Assembly: GCF_051020975.1 (NCBI RefSeq) | Contig: NC_135034.1 | Coordinates: forward strand, 6,882,001 to 6,946,000 | Length of the DNA stretch: 64,000 nucleotides | Origin: Osmia lignaria lignaria | Lineage: Eukaryota; Arthropoda; Insecta; Hymenoptera; Megachilidae | Direction: 5' to 3' | Shown here: positions 1 to 11,329 of the stretch, piece after piece | Layout: each line of letters opens with the position of its first letter | How positions within the stretch are numbered: position 1 is the stretch's first letter | Translations under genes and position numbers: made by a program | The notes under the pieces: generated by a model | Told to the model about the DNA's origin: nothing | Database searches by the model: none | The model's input: the letters and a program-made list of their open reading frames with translations, nothing else

Positions 1-1173
1 GAAAGCAACCCGGTCGAAGAAAATGCATCCTTCTTCGAAAGGAGAAATAAGAATTTCTCTAGTGACATTAATTGTACTTCACCTATTGCTCCAAATATAT
101 CGATTAATAGCAATGTACACGTGTTTGAAACACCCAAATCTGTTAATTCTGGGACAAATAGACAGAAATATAGAAGAAAACATGCATTATATCAAAATGC
201 AATATTTCCAGACAAAATGTCTTCAAAACTCGAGAATGATGATATGAAGAATTGCAATACAGTTTTTTCTTCAACCGATAGTTTAACTGGCAGTTCGAGT
301 AACGACATTGAAACGTCAGATAGTTTTGTAAATATTCAATTTGCACAATTAACACAGGATCAAAGATCGAGTTCCACGCAAAGTATGGAGTCAACAGATA
401 GCTTTGAAAACGTTTGCTTTTCTTATAATCAAGAACTGAAAACTCGTAACATGTATGATCCAAATGAAAACGGTTGTGAAAATGAATTATTGAAATTGAA
501 CTACATAGAAAATTTCCCTTTAACAAATCAAGAAAAGTCGGCAACAAAAATATTGCAAACTTCAACTACTTTAAAAGTAAATGCATCAAAACCTTCTAAA
601 ATACATGTTTTGAGTAGTAGGAAGAATAGTCCAAGAACAGGAGATGAATCAAAATTTGTGAAGAACGAAGCTGTGAAATTCAGGCGAGAAAAATGCACAC
701 CAAAAATTGATGCAGCAGCAAGAAATAAAAGATTTAGCTGCTTTTCATCTTGTTCCGCAAAGAAAGATTCTGAATCTGTTTTAGTGAGCGACAAATTGAC
801 TTCTGTTACTACTAGAGTAGGCAGAAAATTCAGTTCCACTGATGAATTACGGGATGAAAAACAGAAACAAAGCTCAAAACCGAAAAGATTCAGTTTATAT
901 TATACTCCACAGCCTTTAAGAAAGAATTATGAAAGTGAAACAAAGATCGGTAAAGGTATGTGCAAAGGTGATCAACAAAGTAATGGAAAATTATCAGATG
1001 TGAATAGACAAAAAGATGATGTTTCAGAATTAGATGAAAAGAAAAATGTAAAAAATCGCAGATCAATTGTAGATAATACAACAGTTGCCAGTAGAAGCAG
1101 AACAAATAAGCAGTGTGTTCACATCAGATCTGACATTGTAAATTCAACATTAACACCCGGTAGGACAAAATAA
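1..1173 (+). CDS. 3'-terminal coding exon of an unidentified serine-rich protein (5' end off the window)
   Basis: The frame is open from base 1 to a TAA at 1171-1173, so the window holds the last 390 codons or part of them; no start or upstream acceptor is visible. I do not recognise the protein. It is polar, rich in Ser, Lys and Asn, with no membrane segment or signal peptide, and looks disordered. Two copies of a motif E-[ST]-[ST]-D-S-F-x-N-[IV]-x-F lie at fragment residues 104-114 and 130-140. Three basic-Phe-Ser sites (KRFS 243-246, RKFS 275-278, KRFS 295-298) resemble basophilic kinase targets. The antisense open frames over it are shadows. It is transcribed in the same direction as sickie and ends about 1.5 kb before the sickie first exon. 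Coding status is well supported by length and composition against the AT-rich flank; function is unknown. Confidence 0.8.
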   Translation, partial: ESNPVEENASFFERRNKNFSSDINCTSPIAPNISINSNVHVFETPKSVNSGTNRQKYRRKHALYQNAIFPDKMSSKLENDDMKNCNTVFSSTDSLTGSSSNDIETSDSFVNIQFAQLTQDQRSSSTQSMESTDSFENVCFSYNQELKTRNMYDPNENGCENELLKLNYIENFPLTNQEKSATKILQTSTTLKVNASKPSKIHVLSSRKNSPRTGDESKFVKNEAVKFRREKCTPKIDAAARNKRFSCFSSCSAKKDSESVLVSDKLTSVTTRVGRKFSSTDELRDEKQKQSSKPKRFSLYYTPQPLRKNYESETKIGKGMCKGDQQSNGKLSDVNRQKDDVSELDEKKNVKNRRSIVDNTTVASRSRTNKQCVHIRSDIVNSTLTPGRTK

Positions 1174-2690
1174 ATATACATAAGTAGTTGTATTTATACA
1201 TTGATAATCATCAGCGTGGGACTTCCCTGCAAGAAAACTCCAAAGTTGTAATAATTATTTTAATCTAAGTGCAAAATCAATTTAACCAAGGAAGTGACGT
1301 CATTTGTTCATAGATCTATCCAGACATTGATGTTAATCAATAATTCAGATTAGAACAAATGAGCTTCACACATAAACGAGACATGCCAAATGCATTTAAG
1401 TAGTTTATTTTATACTCGATATTCTATTACTGTACGTAGTACAAGTGTCGAATTAAACTAAATTGTAGTTATTGCTTCGTTTTCAATGAGACGTAAGCAA
1501 AATAGAGAGACAAAATCGTAGGTACGAGATGAAAACTGTATTAATGATGCCAGAGGTCCTTGAGACAAGTGACAGAGGGCGACAGTGCGAACGATTATAG
1601 GTATTTGCTTAACTTGTTGCATATGCTTGCTCAAAAGCAATTTGACTAATGCAAGAATAAATATTTTTATAAAATATTACTGGCGGTATTGTAAGAGCAA
1701 TAAAAGTAGATCAGATAACTTTTAGGGAAACGTAATGTTGAATTGACGAACAAAGAATTGATTCAACACATAAACGCTTTTCATATTTTTGTAGAAATTG
1801 TGTGTTGTACACTTCTTGCGCGTCTTTCTCCCTTTGTCGCTTGAAAGTACTTTTGTGGTTACCCTGTAACTGTAATTTCCATATTTTTTAATGATATCAT
1901 TACTATAATTGTGTACATATATACATAAGTAAGAGATTCGTAAAATATTATTTATCATCGCTAAACACTTTCGTAATTCGTAATTTACACGTGAAATATT
2001 AATTTATCATAAAATTTCACAGTAGATTCAAATCGTATATAAAATAGATGATAATTATACTTTTTCTATTGTAAGCACAATTAATTTGTAATTGTATACA
2101 TGGTATTACTATAAGTTATATAGAAATTTAAAAGTGATTTACGCCAAATATTGAAACCTATTTACTATTTATATTATTATATACTTGTACATGTATTTAC
2201 ATACATATACCGTAAATCCTTCATCCATATTCCTTGCTATTTTTTTTCTATCTACATTCATTTTAATTCTCTTTTAACTGTCTTTGATGTAAGCGTGTTA
2301 AATATATACGCGCATTTTTTACCTGGCTAAAAATTGTACTCAATTTATTTCTGTCGAAAAATTCAGTAAAAGACAAGTTACAAATGCTTTTAAGAAATGT
2401 TGTTTTGTAATTGTCCTAAAACAATATTAATTCCATTTGTAAATAGTATTTTGTAATTAATTCGGTGTTTTTAAAATTATGTTTTATCATTATACTATTT
2501 TAAATTTGAACAATTTCCCGCACTTTTATGGATTTGCAATACTATCGATAAATGAAGTAAGATAACGATGAGTAGTTGCATTTTTTACAAATAATTTTGA
2601 TTTTGATTTAACGAATATATTTTTATATAATTTATTTTAAATGTATTTTTCAGAATACAAGAGGGAAAATAAATGAAAGTGTAAATTCAA
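1174..2690 (+). other. 3' UTR of the upstream gene and intergenic spacer
   Basis: AT-rich with no convincing open frame. AATAAA-type polyadenylation signals occur at 1656-1661 and 1699-1704, and another in the AT-rich stretch near 2666. UGUANAUA-type Pumilio motifs are present at 1912-1919 (TGTACATA) and 2438-2445 (TGTAAATA); they matter only if the transcript runs that far. Composition changes sharply to GC-richer sequence near 2690, where the sickie promoter region begins. Confidence 0.5.
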
Positions 2691-3094
2691 AAGGATCCCG
2701 ATCGAAAGCGTCGTGTATGGTGTTCGGTAAAGGACGAGTAGGCCCGAGTGATCATGTCGGCGCACGTCGCCGGTAACGAATCCAGTAGGTTCAGTCGTAG
2801 ACTCGCGCGCCTACCGTGAGGGTGGCTGCTTACCACGCAGTTCGCCGCTCACCTCTTTTGTGCTTCCCACCGGTTCCGTCACTCTCGTTTTTACTTATTC
2901 TTGACTGCGAACCGTCCTTTATCGCGTTCCATCGTGGTCCAAATTTTCGTTAAACTGCAATTCATACATATCGTGACAAGTGCGTGGGTAGGTGCGTGCG
3001 TGTGTGTTCAAGGAAATTTAAACATATCAGCGACAACTGACAACACGAGGTCCTCTGCGTGGTGTAAATTAGCATAAGATGCTGCTATAATCAG
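2691..3094 (+). promoter_or_regulatory. sick: Promoter region and non-coding first exon of sickie
   Basis: This is a GC-richer, CpG-containing block between AT-rich flanks. It ends at a strong splice donor, ATAATCAG followed by GTGAGT at 3095. An arthropod-type initiator (TCAGTC) lies at 2791-2796; I see no TATA box at the right distance. No long open frame crosses it, so it is best read as 5' UTR. A tiny upstream frame (ATG CTG CTA TAA, 3079-3090) sits just before the donor. The matching acceptor is probably 16891-16892. The start coordinate is only where the composition changes; the true transcription start is not defined. Confidence 0.5.
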
Positions 3095-3882
3095 GTGAGT
3101 CTTTTTTATATTATTAGAGTAAGTAAGACATGTAAAGATTTATCATTAGTTCTATAGTTTATACATGACAAGGTTGTCGTTATTCTACTGCGTCATAATA
3201 AAGATCAAAGATGATTCAAGTTTTAAAAAGTAATCAGAGTCAATGGAACACTGATTTGTGTTTCTTTTTTAAACAAACGAAAATCTGTGACAAGTTCTTA
3301 TGTAGATTATCGATAAATAAAATAGGTTAGTGAATTTTCAAATTTGCGCTAGACTTCAAGGTCAAATTGGGAATAAGATCACGAATCATATTTTGAATAT
3401 TAAAAATCGAAATAGTTTCATCAGTATTGATTTACAAGAAATATTTTAATAATTACGGTTTAATATGACATAATTCTACGTATGTTTTGATGTTAAGTAG
3501 TCAATATCATAAAAAGACCGTTACGCTTCGATTGTCGTGCAATATCGATCAACGTTGATGGCGCGATATGAAACTTAACATCATAATATAACGTATTTCA
3601 TGCAACTGGGCCAAAGTATAACTTTAAAATGGTTGAGAATAGAAAAAATTTCATTACAAAAAACTAAATGATGTTAAATAGAACATCACGTGTTACATGT
3701 GTCGGTTCTGCAAGTGGAAGCATTCGAAAGATTTTAAGGTTAATTTCGTTTCTCCAAATGTAATTGTATGTTTTTTAAGCTTGTTTTTAATTTATCTTAT
3801 TATTTTCCATTGAAAAAAGTGGAAATCATTTTAAAATCTCTGAAATATTCTCACTTCCGGAACTGATATGTGCGTCATCGAC

Positions 3883-3956
3883 GCCATTTAATTTTGTCAG
3901 CCATTTAATTTTGTCCGCCATTTAATTTTGTCCGCCATTTAATTTTGTCCGCCATC
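3883..3956 (+). repeat. 17-bp tandem repeat carrying GCCAT (YY1/Pho-like) cores
   Basis: Four nearly identical units GCCATTTAATTTTGTCC start at 3883, 3900, 3917 and 3934, and a fifth GCCAT begins the partial unit at 3951. Three of the cores are CCGCCAT, which matches the YY1/Pleiohomeotic site on the opposite strand (ATGGCGG). The array lies about 0.8 kb inside intron 1, close to the promoter. The repeat is plain in the sequence; a regulatory role is inference. Confidence 0.85.
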
Positions 3957-4129
3957 TTTTTGAATCGGATAAAACAACATACGTAAGTAAATGCATGAAC
4001 ATAAACCAGAAAGTATTATTTATTTTTTAATATTGATTTATTTGAGGATTATGATTTTTTACTTGTGTACATATTTATATGCAATATACAAAAAACTCAT
4101 ACGTTTTCAGTATATTTTGCTTAATTGTT

Positions 4130-4355
4130 TTAACTCTTGGATAGCGTACTTGGGGTCAATCATAACCTAAACTTACAAAATATATACAATGATATTAACC
4201 AAAAGTTAAATATATAATTTTTAAACGAAAAAATGTCATATATTGAAAGAATAATTTGTAAAGGAACTGTGTCAAATGAAAAAATAAAAATAATATTAAA
4301 TATAGAATTACATTACAATTGGGGTTCTCTCCATGGTCCGCTGTCCGAGGGTTAA
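4130..4355 (+). mobile_element. Family A TTAA-flanked MITE, full-length copy
   Basis: This is the clearest full copy of the main repeat family (226 bp). It begins TTAACTCTTGGATAGCG and ends CGCTGTCCGAGGGTTAA, so the termini match as inverted repeats over about 14 of 17 positions including the TTAA. The interior has the family landmarks: GGGTCAAT near the left end, TTACAAAATATA, a run of ATTTTTAAACGAA, and CTCTCCATGGTCCG near the right end. There is no coding capacity. TTAA target sites with ends starting C-C/T-C are typical of piggyBac-type elements. Confidence 0.75.
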
Positions 4356-6248
4356 CGAAATAAATTTCTTTATAAATTTATAAATAAAAAACATTAATGT
4401 GTACCAAAGCCTATTATTATAAATAGTTCTGAAAATAGATGCAGTAAATTCTATACAAAATGAAACATTTGAGGGAAAACTTTTACAAAATTATTTATAA
4501 ATCATATTCTATAAGCTTAAGAACACCGCAAGTGTATTTTAGATGAGAAACTTGCGAAACTGAAGAAGCTATTTAGCCCGAAACTGTAACGCGATACTTA
4601 TTTCGTGCCGGATTAACCGTGATAAAGTTTTCTCTCCCGTCTAACCTCTAGAAGTACGTTCCTCGTTCATCGAGCCATTATTTTCTTTTATAGATCGAAA
4701 GTGAAAACTCGTGACATTTATTGATCACGATATTTTCATTTTGCCTGATACATCTTTGTTTTTATTGAACTTCGTACCCGATCGATCTGACCAAATTTGG
4801 CGATTCTTCTTACAAGATATACGAGTATTTTCTTTTTGTGTCGTCAATGCATTCGTAATACGACTGCATAAGCATGTATACGCATGCAAATATATTATTT
4901 TCTTGTTTTCTCTCAGTCAACCTTCTCGTTTAACTTCGTTTCATAATCTTTCGTTGGGACAGTTTTAAAACTTACGCAGTATTGAAGATTTTTGGTAGAT
5001 TATAAACTTGTATAACCACCTTGAGATAGTGCAGATTGAAAAAGACAAATTTAAAATCGTGAAAAATAAGATTAAAAAATACACGTTTACATATTTCGTG
5101 CCCCCTCTCCCACCAAGCAAAGTTTCTAAATTCGCCCCTGATATTATTATTAATGTAACAGACTCAGGGGCGTAGACGCCGGCCAATTTGTTTTTGCACG
5201 TTCGTGGAACGTAAATACAAAGTTGAATTGGTCTCGTGTCTATTGCTCTTCTTGAAAATCATAGATATGTATTTTTCAACGGATTTTTTTTTCCTATCGA
5301 TTATTCACAATTACGATTTGGCCATTTGGTTAGTCAGAACGTTATTAATTTATTGTTTCGCTGACTTTTAGTTTCTGTCGTCGCAAACTTCTTATATAGA
5401 TCTTCGAATATAGATTAACTTCTATATTCCAGAACAAAAATTTATATTTAATAATAACAATTATAGTTAGATGTTAGATTAACTTTTAATTAAAATAAAA
5501 GTTTTTTTGGAAAAGGGTTACGTTCTTGACTTTAAAAAAAAATTATTTTTTCTTCAAAATAAATACAGGCTTAATATTTATTTATTAGCATTGAAAAGAA
5601 ATTCGTGTTAAATTAAATGGCTGTTTTTATTTACCCCATTTTGCAGTAGTAGGTACATAGGTACATATTGTATAAAAATGTATACAGTGCCTCGTTAGTT
5701 ACATCGCACAGATAAGATAAGACGCATTCGGTGAGCCGTGATTTCGTACGTGTTAATCACGTTTTAACGAGAGGGAAGAGATTTTACAGAGATGCTCAAA
5801 GAGATCAAAGCGCATCTCGTCCGATCTCGTCCACTTGAAGAGGAAACAGGCACGATCTTCCGGCTTGGCACTCGGCGCGAACATTTAACGCATCAGCGTT
5901 AATTTGTTAGCGTGACTGTTTGTCGGGTACGGCTAGCGTGCCTGTCGCGGGTATTTAACGCACACACATTAAATACATTGGAAGTGACGAATGTTCTGGC
6001 ATTCGTCTGCAGCATAATTACAAGAGTAACTTCTCTCTGCTCTTGCTTTTCGCGACCACTTTGCCTCGTACCGCCTGTCCCTTTTGGTTTTCATCTTACG
6101 GGTCGTGCCAAGGATCTGTTAGCACCATTACAATCTTTCCTTCATCGGTTCGTTTTCTTCTTTCTCGATGCTCTTACGAAATCCAAATTTTTGCTTCTGT
6201 GATGATGGAGAGACAGATTTTCAATATATTTTCCTGCATTTGGTATTA

Positions 6249-6400
6249 TACAGGGTGTCTCACGTCGGTTAGCATAACCGGGCAAAGGATGATTCTATGA
6301 GCAAACATAAGCCAAAAAAACGTAATAAATTTTTTTCGTTTGAGCTTTCATTTTCGAGTAAATTGAGTTCAATAATTCGTCGAGTACATTATTGGTGTAA
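6249..6400 (+). repeat. One-ended dispersed repeat with an ACAGGGTGTC terminus
   Basis: It starts ATACAGGGTGTCTCACG and runs into a block with AATAAATTTTTTTCG and TTTGAGCTTTC, the style of common insect dispersed repeats. No inverted partner end was found downstream, so the right boundary is a guess. It shares the CAGGGTGTC end with the element at 11184. Confidence 0.4.
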
Positions 6401-6903
6401 CTTCACCCTCCCCCAACACCGGTATTGCGTATCCACTTAATAATTATTAAAAGTGTTTTTCTCTTTCACTTGGAGTATTTCAAAAGATTAATTAAAGATT
6501 GACCCAAAGCTATCAATGTTTCCCTATGAATTGCTTTATAAAATCAAAATTTTAAAGATAATTATTTCAAGTTTTTTTATTTAAATTGTGCTTGTTTAAA
6601 AAGACTTTGCAAGAGGTATTGAGATTTAGATATGTAGTTTAAATAGAATCAGTTAAGATTGATTTCCATCGTTGAAGTTGAACAAGATACGTTAGGCTTG
6701 TCAAGAATCTGCGTGCGTGATACTGCCGGTTGGTTAATTAGTGGTAGAATCCAAGCGTATGAATCTAATCGGTGCATGGTAGGTTCATTTATAAAACTCG
6801 GCACGTGATCAACCTATTCCCTAACGCAACATGCAACTTTCCATGTATTTCAACAAAATATGATTCACGGTTGTATTTTTCTAATCATTCTTCAAAGAAT
6901 TAT

Positions 6904-6990
6904 TTAACACTTGAACAGCGGCGCCTGGGTCAATCGTGGCCCAAACTTACAAAATATGTACAAGAATATTAATATAATTCCTAAGCAATG
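6904..6990 (+). mobile_element. Family A MITE, left-end fragment
   Basis: TTAACACTTGAACAGCGG followed by GGGTCAATCG and TTACAAAATATG matches the left part of the 4130 copy. The right half, with the CCATGGTCCG block, is absent, so this copy is truncated; the right boundary is approximate. Confidence 0.6.
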
Positions 6991-7499
6991 TAATTTTTTA
7001 AAATTAGAATTTCTTAGAATTTTGAAAAGGATCTCACAGAGTAGAGGTAACGGTATTCGTACTTTATGGGATTTATGATATGGATGGCTAAAGGTTATGA
7101 TGATTTATCTGGTTCGCGATCTTTGCGAACCTCGTTCCCGTGCTCGTATTCATTGTTCCGGGCTGTGCTGTCCCTTATCTTTTCAATATCCGAAAAAATC
7201 GCGACGCTTGGACTTGCCTAAACGACATATAACGGCGAGTGCACGGAAACTGTCGTGCCAACGATCCGCACTGCCGATAGCCAGAGAACACGGCCAATAA
7301 CATCGTTAGTTCGGTCAAGCTGGTAAAATGTCGGTGACTTATTCTGAGCAACGTGCAGATTCCAGTTTTTGATCTTCCATTGTGAGGTCTAGTTAAGTAA
7401 CTGTGAGATTCTTATATAAATTTGTAAAATTAAATTTTTAACATAGAAATTTGGGTAAAAGTTTGGGAGGTACAAGGCAGTGATGGGCAGAGCATGTGC

Positions 7500-7715
7500 T
7501 CGCTGGAAGTTTATAATTTATGTTATCAAATTTTCATATTTTCAAATTTGGTAAGTTGGAAAGTGGGAAATTTAGAAATTCCAATGTTCCAAATTTACAT
7601 ATTTTTCAACTTCCAAATTTTCAAATTCAGAAATTTAGAAATATACAATTTTCAAGTTTGCAAACTTGGATACTTAGAAATACTAAAATTAAAAATTTTC
7701 AAATTGGAAAATTAA
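7500..7715. repeat. A/T-rich quasi-repeat of TTTCAAATT / AGAAATTT words
   Basis: About 200 bp built from short words such as TTCCAAATTT, TTTTCAAATT and GAAATTTAGAAAT in both orientations. The open frames across it are rich in Phe, Leu and Lys only because of the repeat. Similar but shorter tracts lie at about 13640-13685, 18015-18090 and 33345-33470. Confidence 0.6.
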
Positions 7716-9644
7716 CTACTTACCAACGCCTATTTACCGTATGTTTTTAAAGGGGTAGATCTACGATCTTACCGTATTGAGCTAGAATATTTTTATTCAA
7801 ATTGACCACTAATGTCAGCGTCGCTAGATAATTGTCGACGCGCGTCGATCCCGATCTACCAGTCCATTATGATGGTTTGTATATACCATGGAACTATCGT
7901 TAATAATCCCCGTCGGGAATTCAGTAGGGAATTGGACGCGCTTGAATCGACTTAAATCGGTCTCGTTATCGGACCGTTTTCCCTCACGCACCTTCATAAA
8001 TCACCTTTCTTCATTTTTCTCTTGTTGTTCCGTTCGTACGTACACGCATTAAGAGTCAACATCGACGACAACGGTATACATAATGAGCCGCATAAACAAT
8101 GGCTAAACGCTCCTTTCTCGCTCCCTTTTCACTGGCACCAGTTGAGATACAAAGGCACCACGACCGACAACAGCACTTTATGGGCCTCATAAAGCGATAA
8201 AGACATCCGTACAAATGTACTTTGCTTCACGGTGTGCACTTCCGCGCTATCTCACCTCAGGAGAAATGGTCTCGCAGGAGGAAAGGTGCGTTTCGTGTTT
8301 TCGGATTGACCACCGTTCCCTTTATACTCAAAATCATTGAACTGTATTAGAGTAGAATTTCGATAACCTTTCTTTTTTCACATCTTCTATGGTTTTTTAA
8401 ATATACACAATAAAATATAAGAATTCATAATTTTTTAAAGGGGGTGTTTTGACTCCTAGGACTCAAGGGTGTGCGGATATCCGAAAATTCGGATACCCGA
8501 ATATTAACTCGGAATCCAAAACTCAATTCGATGATTTTTCAGATTTATCTTCAATTTTTAAGTTTAAAAGTTTTTCCATATGTTATCGTGTATAATCGGA
8601 TTTAATTGAATTTCCGGTATTCGACTCGAATTTTCGGCCACCCGCAAATCTCTACCAGGACCATTTTATTGTCAGAACAAAAAATGGTTTCGTTATTCAA
8701 TTTTTGTTTTTTTTTTTCAATTTCCGAGTTGTCAAATTTCCTTAACAAGTAACAAGGAATTTCGAATGGTGAATGCAACAGAAATTTTTCATGTCCATAT
8801 GTAGGGTCAACGAGCTTGGCTTGCTTGACCTTGCCATTAAATGGTACGATAAAAGATTCCTTTCTTCGTTGGTGGTCCTGGTGACGTTCCAAGTTATTAA
8901 TGATCGGCTTACCGCGGACAATCTTGTCCAGTTATCATGATTATTTACTGAATGCAACGTTGAAATCTGACGAACAATAATAAATCACTTCATGGTATAT
9001 TTAACGGGGAAACAACAGCTATTTACTTAAATATAATGCAGGTTTCGTAATTTGCATATCTTAGATCTTACGAGGCAGGAAATGAGTAGAATTTTAACCG
9101 AGGCATCGTTATTAGTTAAGATCAAAGTAATTTCGCACGATGCAACGTATTATCGATGTTTTGCATTTCCGAGTATCTCCAGGGGGGTGCAGGAAAGTTT
9201 GTAGGACTGATATAGTGGATTGCGTGTGTCGCGACATAATCGTAGACTGCTTCCACTGCAAAGACTAGTCAAGATAGAGATAGAGTTTAATTTACTCACT
9301 CCGACCGTGTTTAATCGATTTTGTCACTACTTATTGCAGGATATTTTAGATCGTTAACGTTATCTGAAATTATAGTTTATTGTATCACTTTTGTCGTTCC
9401 CTCCTTTTTTCGTCATGTATTCTCGTTGGAGGAATAGCATTCAAATGTGTTGGCCAACAAAATAATATACTTTGATATTAGTTTACGTAGAATGTTTTAA
9501 AAAATGGATTTGTATGAAGTTGCATTTAAAAAGTAGGAGTGCATCGTTGCACTTATGCAGAAAGTGCAGTCTTTCTTACACTATTCCATTTTATTTTCTA
9601 TCATTTTTAATTAAACTCGAGATATATAGTAATTTATTCTGTAA

Positions 9645-9727
9645 TTAAATTCTTGAACAGTAGGGCTTACAATATAAACTTAAGTTAAAATTGTGCTTCT
9701 CTCCATGGTCCGCCATCCGAGTGTTAA
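9645..9727 (+). mobile_element. Family A MITE, internally deleted
   Basis: The left end (CTTGAACAG) is joined to the right block CTCTCCATGGTCCG and CGCCATCCGAGTGTTAAC with most of the interior missing, leaving 83 bp. Both ends keep a TTAA. Confidence 0.6.
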
Positions 9728-10620
9728 CAATAAGCTAAGCACTCTTGAATAATATTTTAGAAAATCGATTTTATCGTTCCTCACCGTAACAAGTGTACGG
9801 GTTTCTTCTCCTCGATACGATAAATCTTGCTAACAAACGGAACGTGATCGAATATTTCACCTATCCTGTCGTTTCGTATTTCCATGACACGTGGTACAGA
9901 TGAGATCAATCAGAATTTATTAGGAACGAACCGCCTGCTGTTTCCAAACTGCGTCCAGTGTCAAATCGAATTTCCCCGGTCACATCCGGTCGTCGAATCA
10001 CCACCTCGCAAACCTTGGACAGTGGAGTACGTTTTCCTTTCGCCCTTCTTTTATTTCTTCAAAGGCAACGAACAGATTTTCCTTTCCAGGGTGGCGGGTT
10101 AAATAAACTTCTTCAAAGGGCGAACTGTTGGCAAGATTTGTTGAGAGGAAGAGTTCGAAATAGGGCGTGTTGTAGGCTCCGTAGGTAGATAAATGGCCCG
10201 CTCTGCTGAACTTCTCTGATAGAGATATTAATCTTTCTCAGGGATCCTCTCCGTTATCTCGTTGCCTCTTCGTTCCTCAACGTTCACCGATATTCCTCTC
10301 TTTCTCAGTTACATTCGCGTTATCGTTCCGCATCTTCTTCTAACTCTGATTACCCCATCGCATTTCTCTTTCCCTCGTTCGAATATTCTGATCTCCTATA
10401 TAGGCTGTCCCTTTCCGTTTCTCACGAGTACAACGCTATGAAAAGTGGAATACCATATGTCCACGTCAAAGGGGAAGGAAGCCAGGACACGACAGACGGG
10501 ATCGCGCAACCTTGTTCCTGAAAGTCAACCCTCCCGAGTGCTTTTGCATGCGAATAACTTCTGTTTACCGTGCTTTTCGACCTCTTTTTACGGGTACATC
10601 AAATTCATATTCAGTTTTTT

Positions 10621-10690
10621 TTAACCCTTAACTAGGACCGTGGTCATTTTGCCATTTAGGGAGTGTAATGGGACCCTTAGGTGCCCACAG
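10621..10690 (+). mobile_element. TTAA-bordered repeat end (family C-like)
   Basis: It starts TTAACCCTTAACTAGGACC, close to the TTAACCCTTARCTGG ends of the elements at 46394 and 60909. No matching right end was found, so only one end is annotated and the right limit is arbitrary. Confidence 0.35.
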
Positions 10691-11183
10691 AAATGGTCAG
10701 AAAATTAGATTGAAAAAGTAGTATTGTGAGTTATGCTTACTACTTAATTTTTAAATAAAATTAGATCAGGTTTTTGTTTTTCTAAAGTAAAAATTGCTGG
10801 GATCTGGTAAATTTCATTTATATAAAAATAGTTTACTTGTCATAGTAATTAGGATAACAAAAACTGAATCGATTAAATTAACGATAACATTTCTCTCCGA
10901 ATTCTTTTCAAGAGATACGAAAACAGTTATGCAACGTATTTCGCGCGTTACATGCACAGCATGATTACATTTTTCCGTGATGTAACGATTGCCTTTTGCG
11001 GTATGAATCTCCTTCGAAACCTTGCACGATGTGTTTTATTATATAAGCCTGTAGTTAAAAGTTAAATGAGTCATAATATACTTTTTCAAACAGAGTTACA
11101 AACATGTGTCTGTTGGTACATGGCATGTACAGAATATTAAAACTTTGTCATAAAAATGGTGAAAAGAATTTAATAAGGTGCAA

Positions 11184-11329
11184 TATACAGGGTGTCTAAA
11201 AAAGATTGTAATCAACAAAGCTGTTTTATGATATTTTAATACAGTTTCAAATAGCCTATTTGTTTTTTTTTTATAACCATGAAATATATTGAAAATATTA
11301 AACCAAAAAAATTTGGGATATCCTGTATA
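11184..11329. mobile_element. 146-bp MITE with TATACAGGGTGTC inverted ends
   Basis: The left end TATACAGGGTGTC and the right end (TATACAGGATATC on the opposite strand) match at 11 of 13 positions, with A/T-rich sequence between. There is no coding capacity. TA at the borders suggests a Tc1/mariner-type element, but the superfamily is not proven by so short a terminus. Confidence 0.5.

Noticed and set aside
143..565. 140-codon minus-strand open frame at the left edge
   Set aside because: Antisense shadow of the genuine coding exon at 1-1173; Phe/Leu/Tyr-rich as expected from reversed Lys/Asn codons.
7494..7750. Two overlapping Phe/Leu/Lys-rich plus-strand frames
   Set aside because: Translation of an A/T quasi-repeat; not a protein.
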